This document shows, piece after piece, positions 34,801 through 43,030 of a DNA stretch of 64,000 nucleotides. The position numbers and the translations under genes were made by a program. Every line of letters starts with the position of its first letter. The stretch's first letter is position 1. The DNA is taken from positions 14,738 to 78,737 of the forward strand of contig CAZDQL010000019.1 in NCBI GenBank assembly GCA_964507325.1. Direction: 5' to 3'. Origin of the DNA: CAZDQL01 sp964507325 (lineage in GTDB: Bacteria > Planctomycetota > UBA1135 > GCA-002686595). The notes under the pieces are model-generated. The model was not told the DNA's origin, ran no database searches, and saw nothing but the letters and a program-made list of their open reading frames with translations.

Positions 34801-35945
34801 TCGGAGGAGTCGCCGGGGTCCTGAGAGGCACGCACGCGGGCCGCCCGGCGGGCTTCGACCCAGCGCTCCACCACACCCGCATGGCGCGAGGGCCACCACG
34901 GGCCGAGGGCGATGCCGCCAGCGGGGCCGTGCCCGCCGGCGGGCGGGTCGGGGGAGTCGGCGGTCGCCGGCTCTCCGTCGCTGCCCTGGAGGGCGGATAT
35001 TGTGCCGTCCTCCCCGGCGTTCGCCAGGGCGGCCTCGGAGGGCGTGGCTCCCGGGGCTCCCTCCCCCTGGCTGTCTTCGGATTGGGCCAGGGCGGACTCC
35101 GCAGCATGGCGACCCCTGCTCCCCTCCTCCGCCTCGCAGGCCAAGCGGGCCGCATCGGCGAAGGTCCCGGCCCGTTCCAGCCCGGCGCGGGCCGCGAGCG
35201 AGCCGTCCTCCGACTGCTCCAGCGCCTCCAGATCCTGGAGCAGCTCGCGCACCTGCCGGGTGAGCTCGACCCGCCGTTCCTCGTCCTCCAGGCCCAGGGC
35301 GCAATCCCGGGCCAAGCGGCGCGCCCGCCGCGCCAGGTCGCCGAGATCGTCCACCGCCTGGACCGAGACGCGGCCGGCGGCGAGCTCCTCCAGGGAGGCC
35401 TCCTCCGCCTCCTCCAGCGCCGCGGCCACCCCGCGCACCACTCCCCCGAGGGCGGCGATCGGATCGCGCGGCTCGGGCCGGGTTTCGAGGGCCACGGCGA
35501 GGGCCGCCGCCCCGACGAGGGGACAGGCGATCAGCGCCATCGAGTTGGGCAGCGCCAGGCGCACGACCCGGTTGGCGGTCAGACGCCGCCGCAGCTCGCG
35601 GCCGAGGAGGATCCCCAGCCCGCCGCCGCGACCCCGCTCCTCCACCTCCCAGGCGGTGACCAGCGCGCCGCCGAGTCCCGAGCGCTCGTCGATCAGGCGC
35701 GCGACCTTCCCCACCCCGGGCTTGAGCTCGATCAACCAGGCCGCCCCCATCGCCAGCGCGGCGAGCAGCGCCGCCAACCAAGGGGCGGAGGCTTCGAGGG
35801 AGGCTCCGGAGAGCACCGCGCAGGCGAGGGTGACGAGGCCCATGCCACTCCCCACCAGGAGCGCCTCGACGATGCGCACCATCCCCACCACGTGCCAGGC
35901 GCGCCGCACCAGGGGGCGCACGCCGTCGCTCGGGGCCTCGTTCAG
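34797..35945 (-). CDS. membrane protein with long helical cytoplasmic domain, probable CTG start
   Basis: This 382-residue protein is of unknown function. Residues 25-75 hold two transmembrane helices (EALLVGSGMGLVTLACAVLSG and WLAALLAALAMGAAWLIEL), and a third hydrophobic segment (NSMALIACPLVGAAALAVAL) lies near 145. The rest is acidic coiled-coil-like helix followed by a Ser/Gly/Pro-rich tail. The LARLIDERSGLGGALVTAWEVEERG stretch recalls DUF4175-like membrane proteins, but this is weak. No ATG precedes the conserved-looking start. CTG 35945 overlaps the upstream stop as CTGA, and GTG 35921 is the alternative. It is coupled to ino1 through GTGA. Confidence 0.55.
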   Translation of the reverse strand: MNEAPSDGVRPLVRRAWHVVGMVRIVEALLVGSGMGLVTLACAVLSGASLEASAPWLAALLAALAMGAAWLIELKPGVGKVARLIDERSGLGGALVTAWEVEERGRGGGLGILLGRELRRRLTANRVVRLALPNSMALIACPLVGAAALAVALETRPEPRDPIAALGGVVRGVAAALEEAEEASLEELAAGRVSVQAVDDLGDLARRARRLARDCALGLEDEERRVELTRQVRELLQDLEALEQSEDGSLAARAGLERAGTFADAARLACEAEEGSRGRHAAESALAQSEDSQGEGAPGATPSEAALANAGEDGTISALQGSDGEPATADSPDPPAGGHGPAGGIALGPWWPSRHAGVVERWVEARRAARVRASQDPGDSSE

Positions 35946-36751
35946 CGCTCCCCTCCCTGCACCGAGGGCACGATCGCCGCCAGGGCGTCGGGCAGGGTCG
36001 CCAGCCGCTCGCGGGAGAAGAGGAGCGTCACCCGCGATCCGCGGGGAGGCAGGAGCCAGGCGTTGGGGAGCCAGCTGGATTGGCTCAGGCACTCCTCGAG
36101 GGCGCCGGTGATCAGGGTGTTGCCCTGGCTGAAGAAGGAGATGTTCACCAGGTTCCCTTCGAGGCCGGCGGCGAAGGCCTCCTCCCCACTCCGGCGCTGG
36201 ACGATGCGCGAGCCGAGGTAGACCCAGCGGTGGCGGCGCATGGTGCGCTGCCGGGAGAGGTCCCGCACCAGGTCCTCGCAGGGGTAGAAGTAGAGCTCGT
36301 CCCCTTCGCGCCACGCCGCGTAGAGGTGGAAGCCGTCCCCCTCGGGGGGCAGGACGTCGTAGGGGCTCACCCCCTGGCGCACCTCCTCCTTCACCGGGGG
36401 CGGGTCCTTCTCGATCCAGCGGGCGTTGGTCCCCGGCTCGACCCCCAGGGCGAGCAGGGCCGCGTTCAGGCTCTGGGCGAAGATCGTCGCGCGCTCCAGG
36501 TCCCGGCTCTCCAGATCCGCCAGGAAGAGGGTCTCGTGGGCGGCGCCGTGGGGCAGGACGAGCAGGTACTCGAGCAGGTCGTCGCGCACCTCGATCGCCA
36601 CCGGGATCGCGCACACGCCGATCGCGAGGTCGAGGGTGATCCCCTGGGCCGCCAGAGCCTCGGTCAGGGCGTCGGTGCCCTGGGGGTCCTGGGGCGGGGG
36701 AGCGGGGGCCGCGAAGGTCAGGGCCAGGAGCGCGCAGAGGAGGGTCTTCAT
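35942..36751 (-). CDS. exported YdjY-like protein
   Basis: This 269-residue protein has a signal peptide (MKTLLCALLALTFAAPA). A central region resembles the YdjY domain common in Planctomycetota: IPVAIEVRDDLLEYLLVLPHGAAHETLFL fits the usual 'E-x-x-x-x-x-G-K-x-H-E-S' strand pattern. The middle (DVLPPEGDGFHLYAAWREGDELYFYPCEDLV) is followed by WVYLGSRIVQRR and SFFSQGNTLITGAL. Function is unknown. It heads the minus-strand run of four genes to the M3 peptidase and has TACGTT four bases before its ATG. Confidence 0.6.
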   Translation of the reverse strand: MKTLLCALLALTFAAPAPPPQDPQGTDALTEALAAQGITLDLAIGVCAIPVAIEVRDDLLEYLLVLPHGAAHETLFLADLESRDLERATIFAQSLNAALLALGVEPGTNARWIEKDPPPVKEEVRQGVSPYDVLPPEGDGFHLYAAWREGDELYFYPCEDLVRDLSRQRTMRRHRWVYLGSRIVQRRSGEEAFAAGLEGNLVNISFFSQGNTLITGALEECLSQSSWLPNAWLLPPRGSRVTLLFSRERLATLPDALAAIVPSVQGGER

Positions 36752-36755
36752 GGCA

Positions 36756-36761
36756 AACGTA
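36756..36761 (-). promoter_or_regulatory. candidate -10 hexamer TACGTT upstream of the YdjY-like gene
   Basis: TANNNT-type hexamer ending four bases before ATG 36751. Confidence 0.25.
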
Positions 36762-36807
36762 CCGAACGCCTAGGTCCCATCGAGGTTCAATCCAAGCCCC
36801 GCCACCG

Positions 36808-37596
36808 TCAGCGCAAGCTGTCGACGTCCACCCCGATCCGCTCCAGGGTGGGCGCCACGAGCTGCGCCACCCCCTCGGCGTAGCGACGGATCTCGAACTG
36901 GGCGTCGCGCTTCAGGCGTTGGTCGAGGAAGTGCAGGATCCCCTGCAACGAGACGGTCCAGTAGGCCTGGGAGTACACGTTCTGGGGCAGGCAGCAGCGC
37001 GCGATCTCCTTCGCCACTCCGCGGCCGATGCGTTCCTCGTAGCGGCGGAAGGAAGCCCGGCACTCCTCGATCATCGCCGCCCGCTCCCCCTCGTGGTCGA
37101 AGTCGGCGTCCAGGTCCTGCGAGGCCTGGTGGCTGCCGTGGGGCGGGTTGGTGCGCATCACGCGCGGGACGTAGAACTCCGGCGTCCACTGCACGTAGCG
37201 GCCGGAGACCTCGTTCCAGGAGCAGCCCTTGTCGGTGTCGAACATCACCTCGAAGACCTCGAGGGACACCTCTTCGCCGTCCACCTCGTAGGTGCGCCAG
37301 CCGCTGCCCACCTGGTACTTGAAGGCCTGGCGGAAGACGAAGAGGGGCGCCTTCCAGTGGAAGGTGAAGTAGCTGTGGCGGAAGGGGGAGGTGTGCCCCT
37401 CCTCCCACAGGTAGCTGGTGAGCTCCAGGTCGCGGTCGTCGAAGACCTGCTTGCGCTTCTCGTAGGAGATGCGGGCGGCGTTGACCACCTTGAGGGGCGC
37501 GTCCTGCTCCATCCGGTCGACCAGGGCGATGAAGCCGATCGAGTCGTCGAGGGTCTCGATGGCGCCGTCGGGGATGGGGGTGGCTCGCATGCTCAT
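36808..37596 (-). CDS. thyX: flavin-dependent thymidylate synthase, variant motif
   Basis: ThyX makes dTMP from dUMP with FAD and methylenetetrahydrofolate. The 262-residue protein has VVNAARISYEKRK near the N-terminus and LWEEGHTSPFRHSYFTFHWKAPLFVFRQ, the H-x-S-P-x-x-H region. The signature loop is divided: RQAFKYQVG (89-97) is separated from GCSWNEVSGRY (124-134) by about 26 extra residues, and the usual RHR is replaced by FKYQ. The C-terminus CLPQNVYSQAYWTVSLQGILHFLDQRL matches the family's substrate-binding helix. ATG 37596 or 37590 could be the start; neither has a ribosome site. A giant hairpin occupies the leader. thyA is not in the window. Confidence 0.9.
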   Translation of the reverse strand: MSMRATPIPDGAIETLDDSIGFIALVDRMEQDAPLKVVNAARISYEKRKQVFDDRDLELTSYLWEEGHTSPFRHSYFTFHWKAPLFVFRQAFKYQVGSGWRTYEVDGEEVSLEVFEVMFDTDKGCSWNEVSGRYVQWTPEFYVPRVMRTNPPHGSHQASQDLDADFDHEGERAAMIEECRASFRRYEERIGRGVAKEIARCCLPQNVYSQAYWTVSLQGILHFLDQRLKRDAQFEIRRYAEGVAQLVAPTLERIGVDVDSLR

Positions 37597-37605
37597 CGAA
37601 GCGAT

Positions 37606-37790
37606 CTTAGCCCGGTCCCCTCGCCAACGCCGGCCCGAATCACCCCAGGTCGTTCCCAGCGAACGAGTTCCGACCGATCCGTCCTCGACGACCTGCAGAG
37701 AGGTCGCTTGCGGATGATCGGCCGCAACTCGTCCACTGGGAACCACCTGGAGCGATTCTGGCTCGACGCTGGTGAGGGGACCGGGCTCAG
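37606..37790 (-). repeat. giant imperfect inverted repeat filling the HEAT/thyX gap
   Basis: Arms 37606-37679 and 37716-37790 are inverted copies. Over 75 columns with one single-base bulge, 62 positions are complementary. The 36-base centre holds a second perfect stem CGACCT/AGGTCG (37689-37694, 37701-37706) with a GCAGAG loop. The arm includes the stop codon of the HEAT-repeat gene, and the other end lies nine bases upstream of the thyX ATG. On the minus-strand RNA seven of the twelve substitutions become G-U wobbles; on the plus strand only one does. It may be a structured RNA, an attenuator or a palindromic mobile relic. Confidence 0.85.
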
Positions 37791-40666
37791 CGCTCCGAGA
37801 GCGCCGCCGAGAGCTCCTCCTGGGCCCGCCGCGCACGTTGCGAGGCTCCCATCCTGGAAGCGGCCTGGTTCGCGCATTCGAGCGCCCGCTCCCGATCCCC
37901 CCGCGCCAGGGCCGCCTGCGCCCGCGCCTGCCAGCGCGCCGCGTCCAGGTTCGCCACCGGATCGACCCCCAGTCGCCGGTCGAAGACCCCCAGGGCGTTC
38001 TCCAGGGTCGCCGAGCGCCGCGTGGAGAGCCGCATCCGCGCCCAGAGTCGCCCGCTGCAGTACGCCAGCGCCGTCCCGTCCCCCTCCTCGGCGGCGAGCT
38101 GCAGCCGCGCCAGCTCGAGCCGGCAGCGGATCCGATCCAGATCCTCCGCGGGGGCTTCCCCCTCGATCGCCGCCTGGGCCGCATCCGCCAGCCGCAGGGC
38201 CAGGGCGCGATCCCCGCCTTCACGAGCCGCGACCGTGAGGACGCCGAGGAGCCGGCCGTCGAGGCGCCACCACGGCCCCGCCGCCGCGAGCAGCTCGTCG
38301 AGCCCCCCGCGCTGCGCCAGCGCCTGGGCGATCCCGATCTCGTGGCGCCAGCGGAAGCCGGTCGCCGCCGAGCGGCCTCCACGGAAGCGCACGCGCAGAT
38401 CCCCCGCCGCCAGCGCCAAGGCCGATTCGAGGACGCTCGCCAGCTCCCCCGCGGTGAGCTCCGCGGAGCGCGCCAGGGCGAGGAGGAGCTCCCCGGCGCG
38501 CGTCGAGGCGGACCGCCGGCGTGCCTCCTCCAACGCGGACCGCAGGGCGAGCTCGCCCCGCGGCGTCCCCAGGGACCCCAAGCCCTGGGCGACGGCGAAG
38601 AGGACCTCGGGATTGCTGGCGAGCGGCAGGAGGCCGGCGAGGTCGCCGTCGCGCCCGAGGGCGACGAGGGCGTCCACCGCCGCCACCCGTCGTTCCAGAT
38701 CGTCGTCGTCGTCGGCGGCGACGGCGACCAGGAAGGAGCTCGCGCGGGGAGCCAGGGGCGATCCCCGCAGGCGACCGACGGCCGCCAGCATGCGCACCCC
38801 GAGCTCGCTGTCGGAGCGGGAGTAGCCCTCGACCAGGGCAGTGAGGGCTCCCGGTTGGGCTTCCTCGAGCTCGTCGTCCCCCGCCAGTTGGATCGCGGCC
38901 TCGGTCCGCGCACGGGCCTGGACCTCGCGCCCCAGGAAGGCGGCCAGCCGCTCGCGCCCCGCTCGACTGCGACCGAGCAGGACGCAGCAGGTCTTGGTGA
39001 GCTCGGGATGGTGCTCCTCCCCCTGCGCCAGGAACGGGGGCGCCGCCAGGGCCCGGCGCAGGGCCTCTTCGAGCGCCTCCAGCGCTCCGTCGCCGAGGGC
39101 CAGGACGATCGCCTTGGCGCGCCCCTCGTGGCGGCGGTAGGACTCGAGGTCCGAGGCGTCCTCGAGCCCCCCCAGCGCCTCGCCGAGCCAGCCCGCGAGG
39201 AGCGCCGCCACCTGCGAGTCCCGGCGCAGGGCCCCCACCAGCTCGAGCACCGGTTGGGTGCGCCCCGACGGCTCTGCGCAGAGGGCCAGCAGGTCGGCGC
39301 GGAAGGGACCGAGCGCCTGCCCGCGGGGGAGGAGGCGCAGGTACTCGGCGCGCTCCTCCGCTGCGTAGCCGCGCCAGGCCCGGTGCAGCGCCTCCAGTCG
39401 ATCCCCGATCCCCTCCTCGGCGGCCAGCCACTGGAAGGCCCGGCGTCTGAGTCTCGGATCGGAGTCGGTGAGCAGGGGCAGCAGGAGCGCGTCGCCGGAC
39501 CGGTCTCCCGAACGTGGCAGGGAGTGCGCCACCACGCTCGCCACCTGTCGCCTGAGCTCCTGGGACTCCTCCGCCGAGAGCCACGGGCCCAGGGTCCCGG
39601 GATCCAGGTCCCCCACCTCCGGGGCGATCTCCTCCCACACCGCCAGGGCCAGAGGGGCATCCAGGTCGCGCGCGAGCTCCACCGCCACGGAGGCGGGGAG
39701 GGCCGCGGTCGCGCACTCGATCAGGAAGAGGGCCTCCTCGTCGGCCTCGTCGCGCTCGGCGGCGGCGAGCAAGAGGAGCCGGCCCAAGGCCTCGTCCCCC
39801 TCCCGGGCGGCGTCGAGGAGAGATGTGCGACGCAGGCTCTTGATCCAGTGGTCGCCGTCCGCTCCGGCGTCGCCCGGGGGAGCGACCCACCCGGCCGCCG
39901 CGCCGGCGCGGTCGCAGCGTGGCGCACCCGCTGCCCCGTCGAGCTCGCCGTGCAGCGCCAGGAGCTCGATCGTCGTGACGTCGTGGGGCGCGCCCGGAGC
40001 GCCGCGATCGACCAGCGCGCGCAGGGCGTCGACGAGATCCGCGGAGACGGGGGCCCGCTCGAGGAGGGGCAGGGCGCGCAGCAGGAGCAGCCCGTCGAGC
40101 CTGCCCTCGGCATCCCGCAGGAGGGCGAGCTGCTCGCGCCAGGCGTCGGGCCCCCGGGTCAGGATCCCCGCGCGGGCGAGCTGCGCGTCGCGGCCGTCAC
40201 CCGTGGCGATCGTGGCGAGCAGGGCGCGCGCCGTCGGGTCGCTCTCGCTGGCCACGGCGAGATCCTGGGCGAGATTCGCGGCGAGGGCGAAGCGCACCGG
40301 CTCGAAGGGATCCCGCGCCAGGGGCGCCGCCGCCGCGGGCGCGGGGAGGCCGGCGCGGGTGAAGACCGCCAGCGCGGCGGCGCGGACGTTGGGGTGGGGA
40401 TCGGCGAGGGCCGCCTCGATCGCCCCCCCGAGTTGGTCGATGGCGAAGGCAGCGCCGCGATGCGTGCGCTCCAGGGCGTCGAGGGCCAGGTGGCGCTCGG
40501 TCCAGGCCTCGCTCGCCAACGCCGCCTCGATCTCCGGGCGGCACTGCGGCGCGTGCAGGGCCCAGCGCCGGGCGGTCCACTCCCGCTCGACCACGTCGGT
40601 CGCACCGGTTCGGGTCGGACCGCCGGCGAGCAGCAGCGCCAGGGCGCAGGCGAGAGCCGCGCTCAC
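37787..40666 (-). CDS. exported HEAT-repeat-like protein
   Basis: This 959-residue protein has a short signal peptide (SAALACALALLLAGG), followed by helical repeats typical of HEAT/ARM folds across most of its length. Examples are WTERHLALDALERTHRGAAFAIDQ, HPNVRAAALAVFTRAGLP, DPRLRRRAFQWLAAEEGIG and LERRVAAVDALVALGRDGDLAGLLPLASN. Such solenoids usually mediate protein-protein contacts; no enzymatic motif is evident. The last 150 residues (DRALALRLADAAQAAIEGEA, ERALECANQAASRMG) look TPR-like. The GTG at 40666 overlaps the nnrD stop (GTGA). It is transcribed into the giant hairpin before thyX. Confidence 0.65.
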   Translation of the reverse strand: MSAALACALALLLAGGPTRTGATDVVEREWTARRWALHAPQCRPEIEAALASEAWTERHLALDALERTHRGAAFAIDQLGGAIEAALADPHPNVRAAALAVFTRAGLPAPAAAAPLARDPFEPVRFALAANLAQDLAVASESDPTARALLATIATGDGRDAQLARAGILTRGPDAWREQLALLRDAEGRLDGLLLLRALPLLERAPVSADLVDALRALVDRGAPGAPHDVTTIELLALHGELDGAAGAPRCDRAGAAAGWVAPPGDAGADGDHWIKSLRRTSLLDAAREGDEALGRLLLLAAAERDEADEEALFLIECATAALPASVAVELARDLDAPLALAVWEEIAPEVGDLDPGTLGPWLSAEESQELRRQVASVVAHSLPRSGDRSGDALLLPLLTDSDPRLRRRAFQWLAAEEGIGDRLEALHRAWRGYAAEERAEYLRLLPRGQALGPFRADLLALCAEPSGRTQPVLELVGALRRDSQVAALLAGWLGEALGGLEDASDLESYRRHEGRAKAIVLALGDGALEALEEALRRALAAPPFLAQGEEHHPELTKTCCVLLGRSRAGRERLAAFLGREVQARARTEAAIQLAGDDELEEAQPGALTALVEGYSRSDSELGVRMLAAVGRLRGSPLAPRASSFLVAVAADDDDDLERRVAAVDALVALGRDGDLAGLLPLASNPEVLFAVAQGLGSLGTPRGELALRSALEEARRRSASTRAGELLLALARSAELTAGELASVLESALALAAGDLRVRFRGGRSAATGFRWRHEIGIAQALAQRGGLDELLAAAGPWWRLDGRLLGVLTVAAREGGDRALALRLADAAQAAIEGEAPAEDLDRIRCRLELARLQLAAEEGDGTALAYCSGRLWARMRLSTRRSATLENALGVFDRRLGVDPVANLDAARWQARAQAALARGDRERALECANQAASRMGASQRARRAQEELSAALSER

Positions 40667-41562
40667 CCCGCCCCCGCCCGGATCTGGGCGGCGCCGAGGT
40701 AGGCGATGAGGTCGGAGGCCACCACCGCCCGCTCTCCCAGGTCCGCCGCGGCCAGGTCCCCCGCCAGACCGTGGACGTGCACCGCCGCGCAGAGCGCGTC
40801 GAAGGGATCGCCGCCCCAATGCACCGCTCCCGCCAGGTAGGCGCCCGCCAACCCGGCGAGCACGTCCCCCGACCCGGCGGTCGCCATCCCGGCGTTGCCG
40901 GTGGAGGCGATCCAGGCGCGTTCGCCGTCGCAGACGATGCTCCGGTGCCCTTTGAGGACGCACACGGCGCGGGTCACCTCGGCGAGCTCCTGCGCGGCGG
41001 CCAGGCGGCCGGTGGGATCGGTCGGAATGGGGCGATCGAGCAGGCGCGCCGCCTCCCCCGGATGGGGGGTCAGGACGACCGGACCCGGGTGGGCGCGCGT
41101 CAGGTCGGCGCTGCCGACGAGCACGTTGAGGGCGTCGGCGTCGAGGAGCAGGGGCCCCTCGAAGTCGGACTCGATGAGCCGGTGCACCAGCTCCCGCGTC
41201 GCTCCCTCCTGACCGAGCCCGGGCCCCGCCAAACGCGCGTCGTGGAGGTGGGCCGCGATCTCCTTCAGGAGCCCGCCGGCGTGCAGGTCGCGGGTTTGGA
41301 TGAGGTCCCAAGCGTGGGTGAGGTCGAGGTAGACCGCCTCCGGGGCGGCGGGGGCGACACAGGGCACCAGCTCCTCGCGCAGGATCCCCAGGGTCACCAG
41401 CCCCGCCCCGCCGCGGGCGGCGGCGCGCACGACGAGCTGGGCCGCCCCGGGGTAAGCGGGGCTGCCCGCCAGGCAGAGCAGGCGCCCGGCGGACCCCTTG
41501 TGAGCGTTCGCCGGCAGGGCAGGTGGCATCGGCGGCGTCGGGCGGTCGGCTGAGGAGCTCAT
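40663..41562 (-). CDS. nnrD: ADP/ATP-dependent NAD(P)H-hydrate dehydratase
   Basis: This enzyme repairs damaged NAD(P)H hydrate by dehydration with nucleotide hydrolysis. The 299-residue protein has the ribokinase-like fold: AHKGSAGRLLCLAGSPAYPGAAQLVVRAAARGGAGLVTL at the N-terminus, LLLDADALNVL, PVVLTPHPGEAARLL, and the phosphate-binding NAGMATAGSGDVLAGLAGAYLA near the C-terminus. The epimerase domain (NnrE) that is often fused is absent here. Its stop overlaps the GTG of the HEAT-repeat gene. Confidence 0.92.
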   Translation of the reverse strand: MSSSADRPTPPMPPALPANAHKGSAGRLLCLAGSPAYPGAAQLVVRAAARGGAGLVTLGILREELVPCVAPAAPEAVYLDLTHAWDLIQTRDLHAGGLLKEIAAHLHDARLAGPGLGQEGATRELVHRLIESDFEGPLLLDADALNVLVGSADLTRAHPGPVVLTPHPGEAARLLDRPIPTDPTGRLAAAQELAEVTRAVCVLKGHRSIVCDGERAWIASTGNAGMATAGSGDVLAGLAGAYLAGAVHWGGDPFDALCAAVHVHGLAGDLAAADLGERAVVASDLIAYLGAAQIRAGAG

Positions 41563-41599
41563 CGCAAGTGTGCTGGATCATCCTACTGAAAGGAGCCAG

Positions 41600-41662
41600 G
41601 TGAAAGCGTGGACGCCAGCGCCCATACTCGCCGGCCCCCCCTGGAGGCGAGTCGAGCGATGA
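41600..41662 (+). CDS. 20-codon leader ORF coupled to the nuclease-domain gene
   Basis: GTG 41600 is preceded four bases away by AAAGGAG (41589-41595), one of the best ribosome sites in the window. It gives the peptide VKAWTPAPILAGPPWRRVER, and its TGA (41660-41662) overlaps the ATG of the next gene as ATGA. The ORF is too short for homology. The ribosome site plus stop-start overlap argue that translation of this leader delivers ribosomes to the downstream gene. It contains two Trp and several Pro codons, which might cause stalling. Confidence 0.4.
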   Translation: MKAWTPAPILAGPPWRRVER

Positions 41663-42096
41663 CGCAGGAACGGATGATCGAAGTGCGACTGGCGCGCGTG
41701 GTGGTGCGCGAGGGGGGAGAACAGCAGTCGATCGCCCTCCAGGAGCGCGGCGGAGAGCGCAGCTTCCCGATCATCATCGGCACCCAGGAGGCGCGCGAGA
41801 TCCGCCGGGTCGTCACCGGCGAGGCGACGCCGCGACCCTTCACCCATCAGCTCACCCACGCGGTGATCGAGGGGATGGGGGGCCAGCTCCTGCGCGTGGA
41901 CGTGGTCGACCTCCGCGACAACACCTTCTTCGCCGAGCTGATCGTGGGCACCCCCGACGGCGAGGAGGTCGCCATCGACGCGCGCCCCAGCGACGCCCTG
42001 GCCCTGGGGCTGCGGGCGGGGTGCCCGCTGCGCGTGGCGGAGTCGGTGCTCGAGCAGGCGCGCACCGACTCTAGCGGTCCCGATCCTCAGCCCTGA
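41659..42096 (+). CDS. bifunctional nuclease (BFN) domain protein
   Basis: This 145-residue protein carries the BFN/DUF151 domain described in plants and bacteria as an RNase/DNase. Visible motifs are MIEVRLARVVV, FPIIIGTQEAREIRRVVTG, RPFTHQLTHAVIEGMGG, LRVDVVDLRDNTFFAELIVG and AIDARPSDALALGLRAGCPL, the last being the most conserved signature. I chose ATG 41659 over GTG 41608 because it overlaps the stop of a well-initiated leader ORF (ATGA). The 3' end overlaps by 26 bases with a convergent small membrane-protein gene. Confidence 0.88.
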   Translation: MTQERMIEVRLARVVVREGGEQQSIALQERGGERSFPIIIGTQEAREIRRVVTGEATPRPFTHQLTHAVIEGMGGQLLRVDVVDLRDNTFFAELIVGTPDGEEVAIDARPSDALALGLRAGCPLRVAESVLEQARTDSSGPDPQP

Positions 42097-42286
42097 GGCC
42101 CTCGTCGAGGACCTCCTCCAGCTCGTTCGCGATCGTGGTGGGCGTGGCCTCCTCCCCATTCCCGCCGGGCGATTCCACGGCCCGCAGGCCGAGGAGGACG
42201 AGAGCCAGGAGGGAGAGGACCAGGACGAGGCAGCCCACGCCTCCCTCGAGGAGGACTTTGCGGCAGCCTTGGTTGTCGTGGAGCAC
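42071..42286 (-). CDS. small single-span membrane protein
   Basis: This 71-residue protein has one hydrophobic helix (GGVGCLVLVLSLLALVLLGL, about 16-36), preceded by a short charged stretch with a Cys. An acidic tail TTIANELEEVLDEGLRAEDRDR follows. It has no recognised family. The GTG start is supported by a perfect GGAGGT ribosome site (42292-42297) five bases before it. It is divergent from the cyclase gene, and its 3' end overlaps the BFN gene by 26 bases. Confidence 0.6.
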   Translation of the reverse strand: MLHDNQGCRKVLLEGGVGCLVLVLSLLALVLLGLRAVESPGGNGEEATPTTIANELEEVLDEGLRAEDRDR

Positions 42287-42291
42287 TTGGC

Positions 42292-42297
42292 ACCTCC
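42292..42297 (-). promoter_or_regulatory. GGAGGT ribosome-binding site deciding a GTG start
   Basis: A perfect Shine-Dalgarno core five bases before GTG 42286 of the small membrane protein. It is the main evidence that this short gene is real. Confidence 0.6.
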
Positions 42298-42370
42298 GTG
42301 GCGGGGGCCTGTACGCACGGCCGGGCGGGGGATTCGAAGGGTCGGGCTGATAGCATCGCAGCCCCCCTCC

Positions 42371-43024
42371 ATGCCGCTCGTCGACCTGTCCCACCCCATC
42401 GAGCACGGCATGACCACCTACCCCGGTCTGCCGGGGCCGCGCATCGGCGACTTCCTCAGCCGCGAGGATTCCCGCCCCCACTACGCCGGCGACACCACCT
42501 TCCAGATCGGTCGCATCGATCTGGTGGCGAGCACCGGCACCTACGTGGACGCGCCCTTCCACCGCTACGCCGACGGGGCCGACCTGGCGCGACTGCCCCT
42601 GGAGAGCCTGGCGGATCTGCCCGCGCGGGTCGTGGAGGCGCGCGACGGGGAGCGCGCCCTCGGCCCCGAGCGCTTCGAGGGGTTCGAGCTCACCGGTCTC
42701 GCCGTGCTGGTGCGCAGCGGTTGGTCACGCCACTGGCGCACGCCGGCCTACGAGCGGAGGCACCCCTTCCTGACCGCCGGCGCCGCCGAGCTCCTGCGCG
42801 ACCGCGGCGCGGCCTGCGTGGGGATCGACTCCTTGAACATCGACGACACCGAGGACCCGCGGCGGCCGGTGCACTCGATCCTGCTCGCCGCGGGGATCCC
42901 GATCGCGGAGCACCTGACCGGCCTGGAGGCCCTCCCCGACGAGGGCTTCCGCTTCCACGCCGTGCCGATCCCGGTGCGCGGGATGGGGTCCTTTCCGGTG
43001 CGGGCGTACGCGGTGGTGCCTTAG
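42371..43024 (+). CDS. cyclase family protein (kynurenine formamidase-like)
   Basis: This 217-residue protein has VDLSHPIEHGMTTYPGLPGP near the N-terminus and ASTGTYVDAPFHRYADG, the metal-binding motif of the cyclase/kynurenine-formamidase superfamily. GIDSLNIDDTEDPRRPVHSILLAAGIPIAEHLTGLEALP follows. In the motif the usual H-x-G-T-H-x-D reads S-T-G-T-Y-V-D, so two ligand histidines are replaced; this variant occurs in one branch of the family. Proposed reactions are hydrolysis of N-formylkynurenine or related amides/lactones. There are no tryptophan-catabolism genes nearby. Confidence 0.8.
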   Translation: MPLVDLSHPIEHGMTTYPGLPGPRIGDFLSREDSRPHYAGDTTFQIGRIDLVASTGTYVDAPFHRYADGADLARLPLESLADLPARVVEARDGERALGPERFEGFELTGLAVLVRSGWSRHWRTPAYERRHPFLTAGAAELLRDRGAACVGIDSLNIDDTEDPRRPVHSILLAAGIPIAEHLTGLEALPDEGFRFHAVPIPVRGMGSFPVRAYAVVP

Positions 43025-43030
43025 CGCCGC

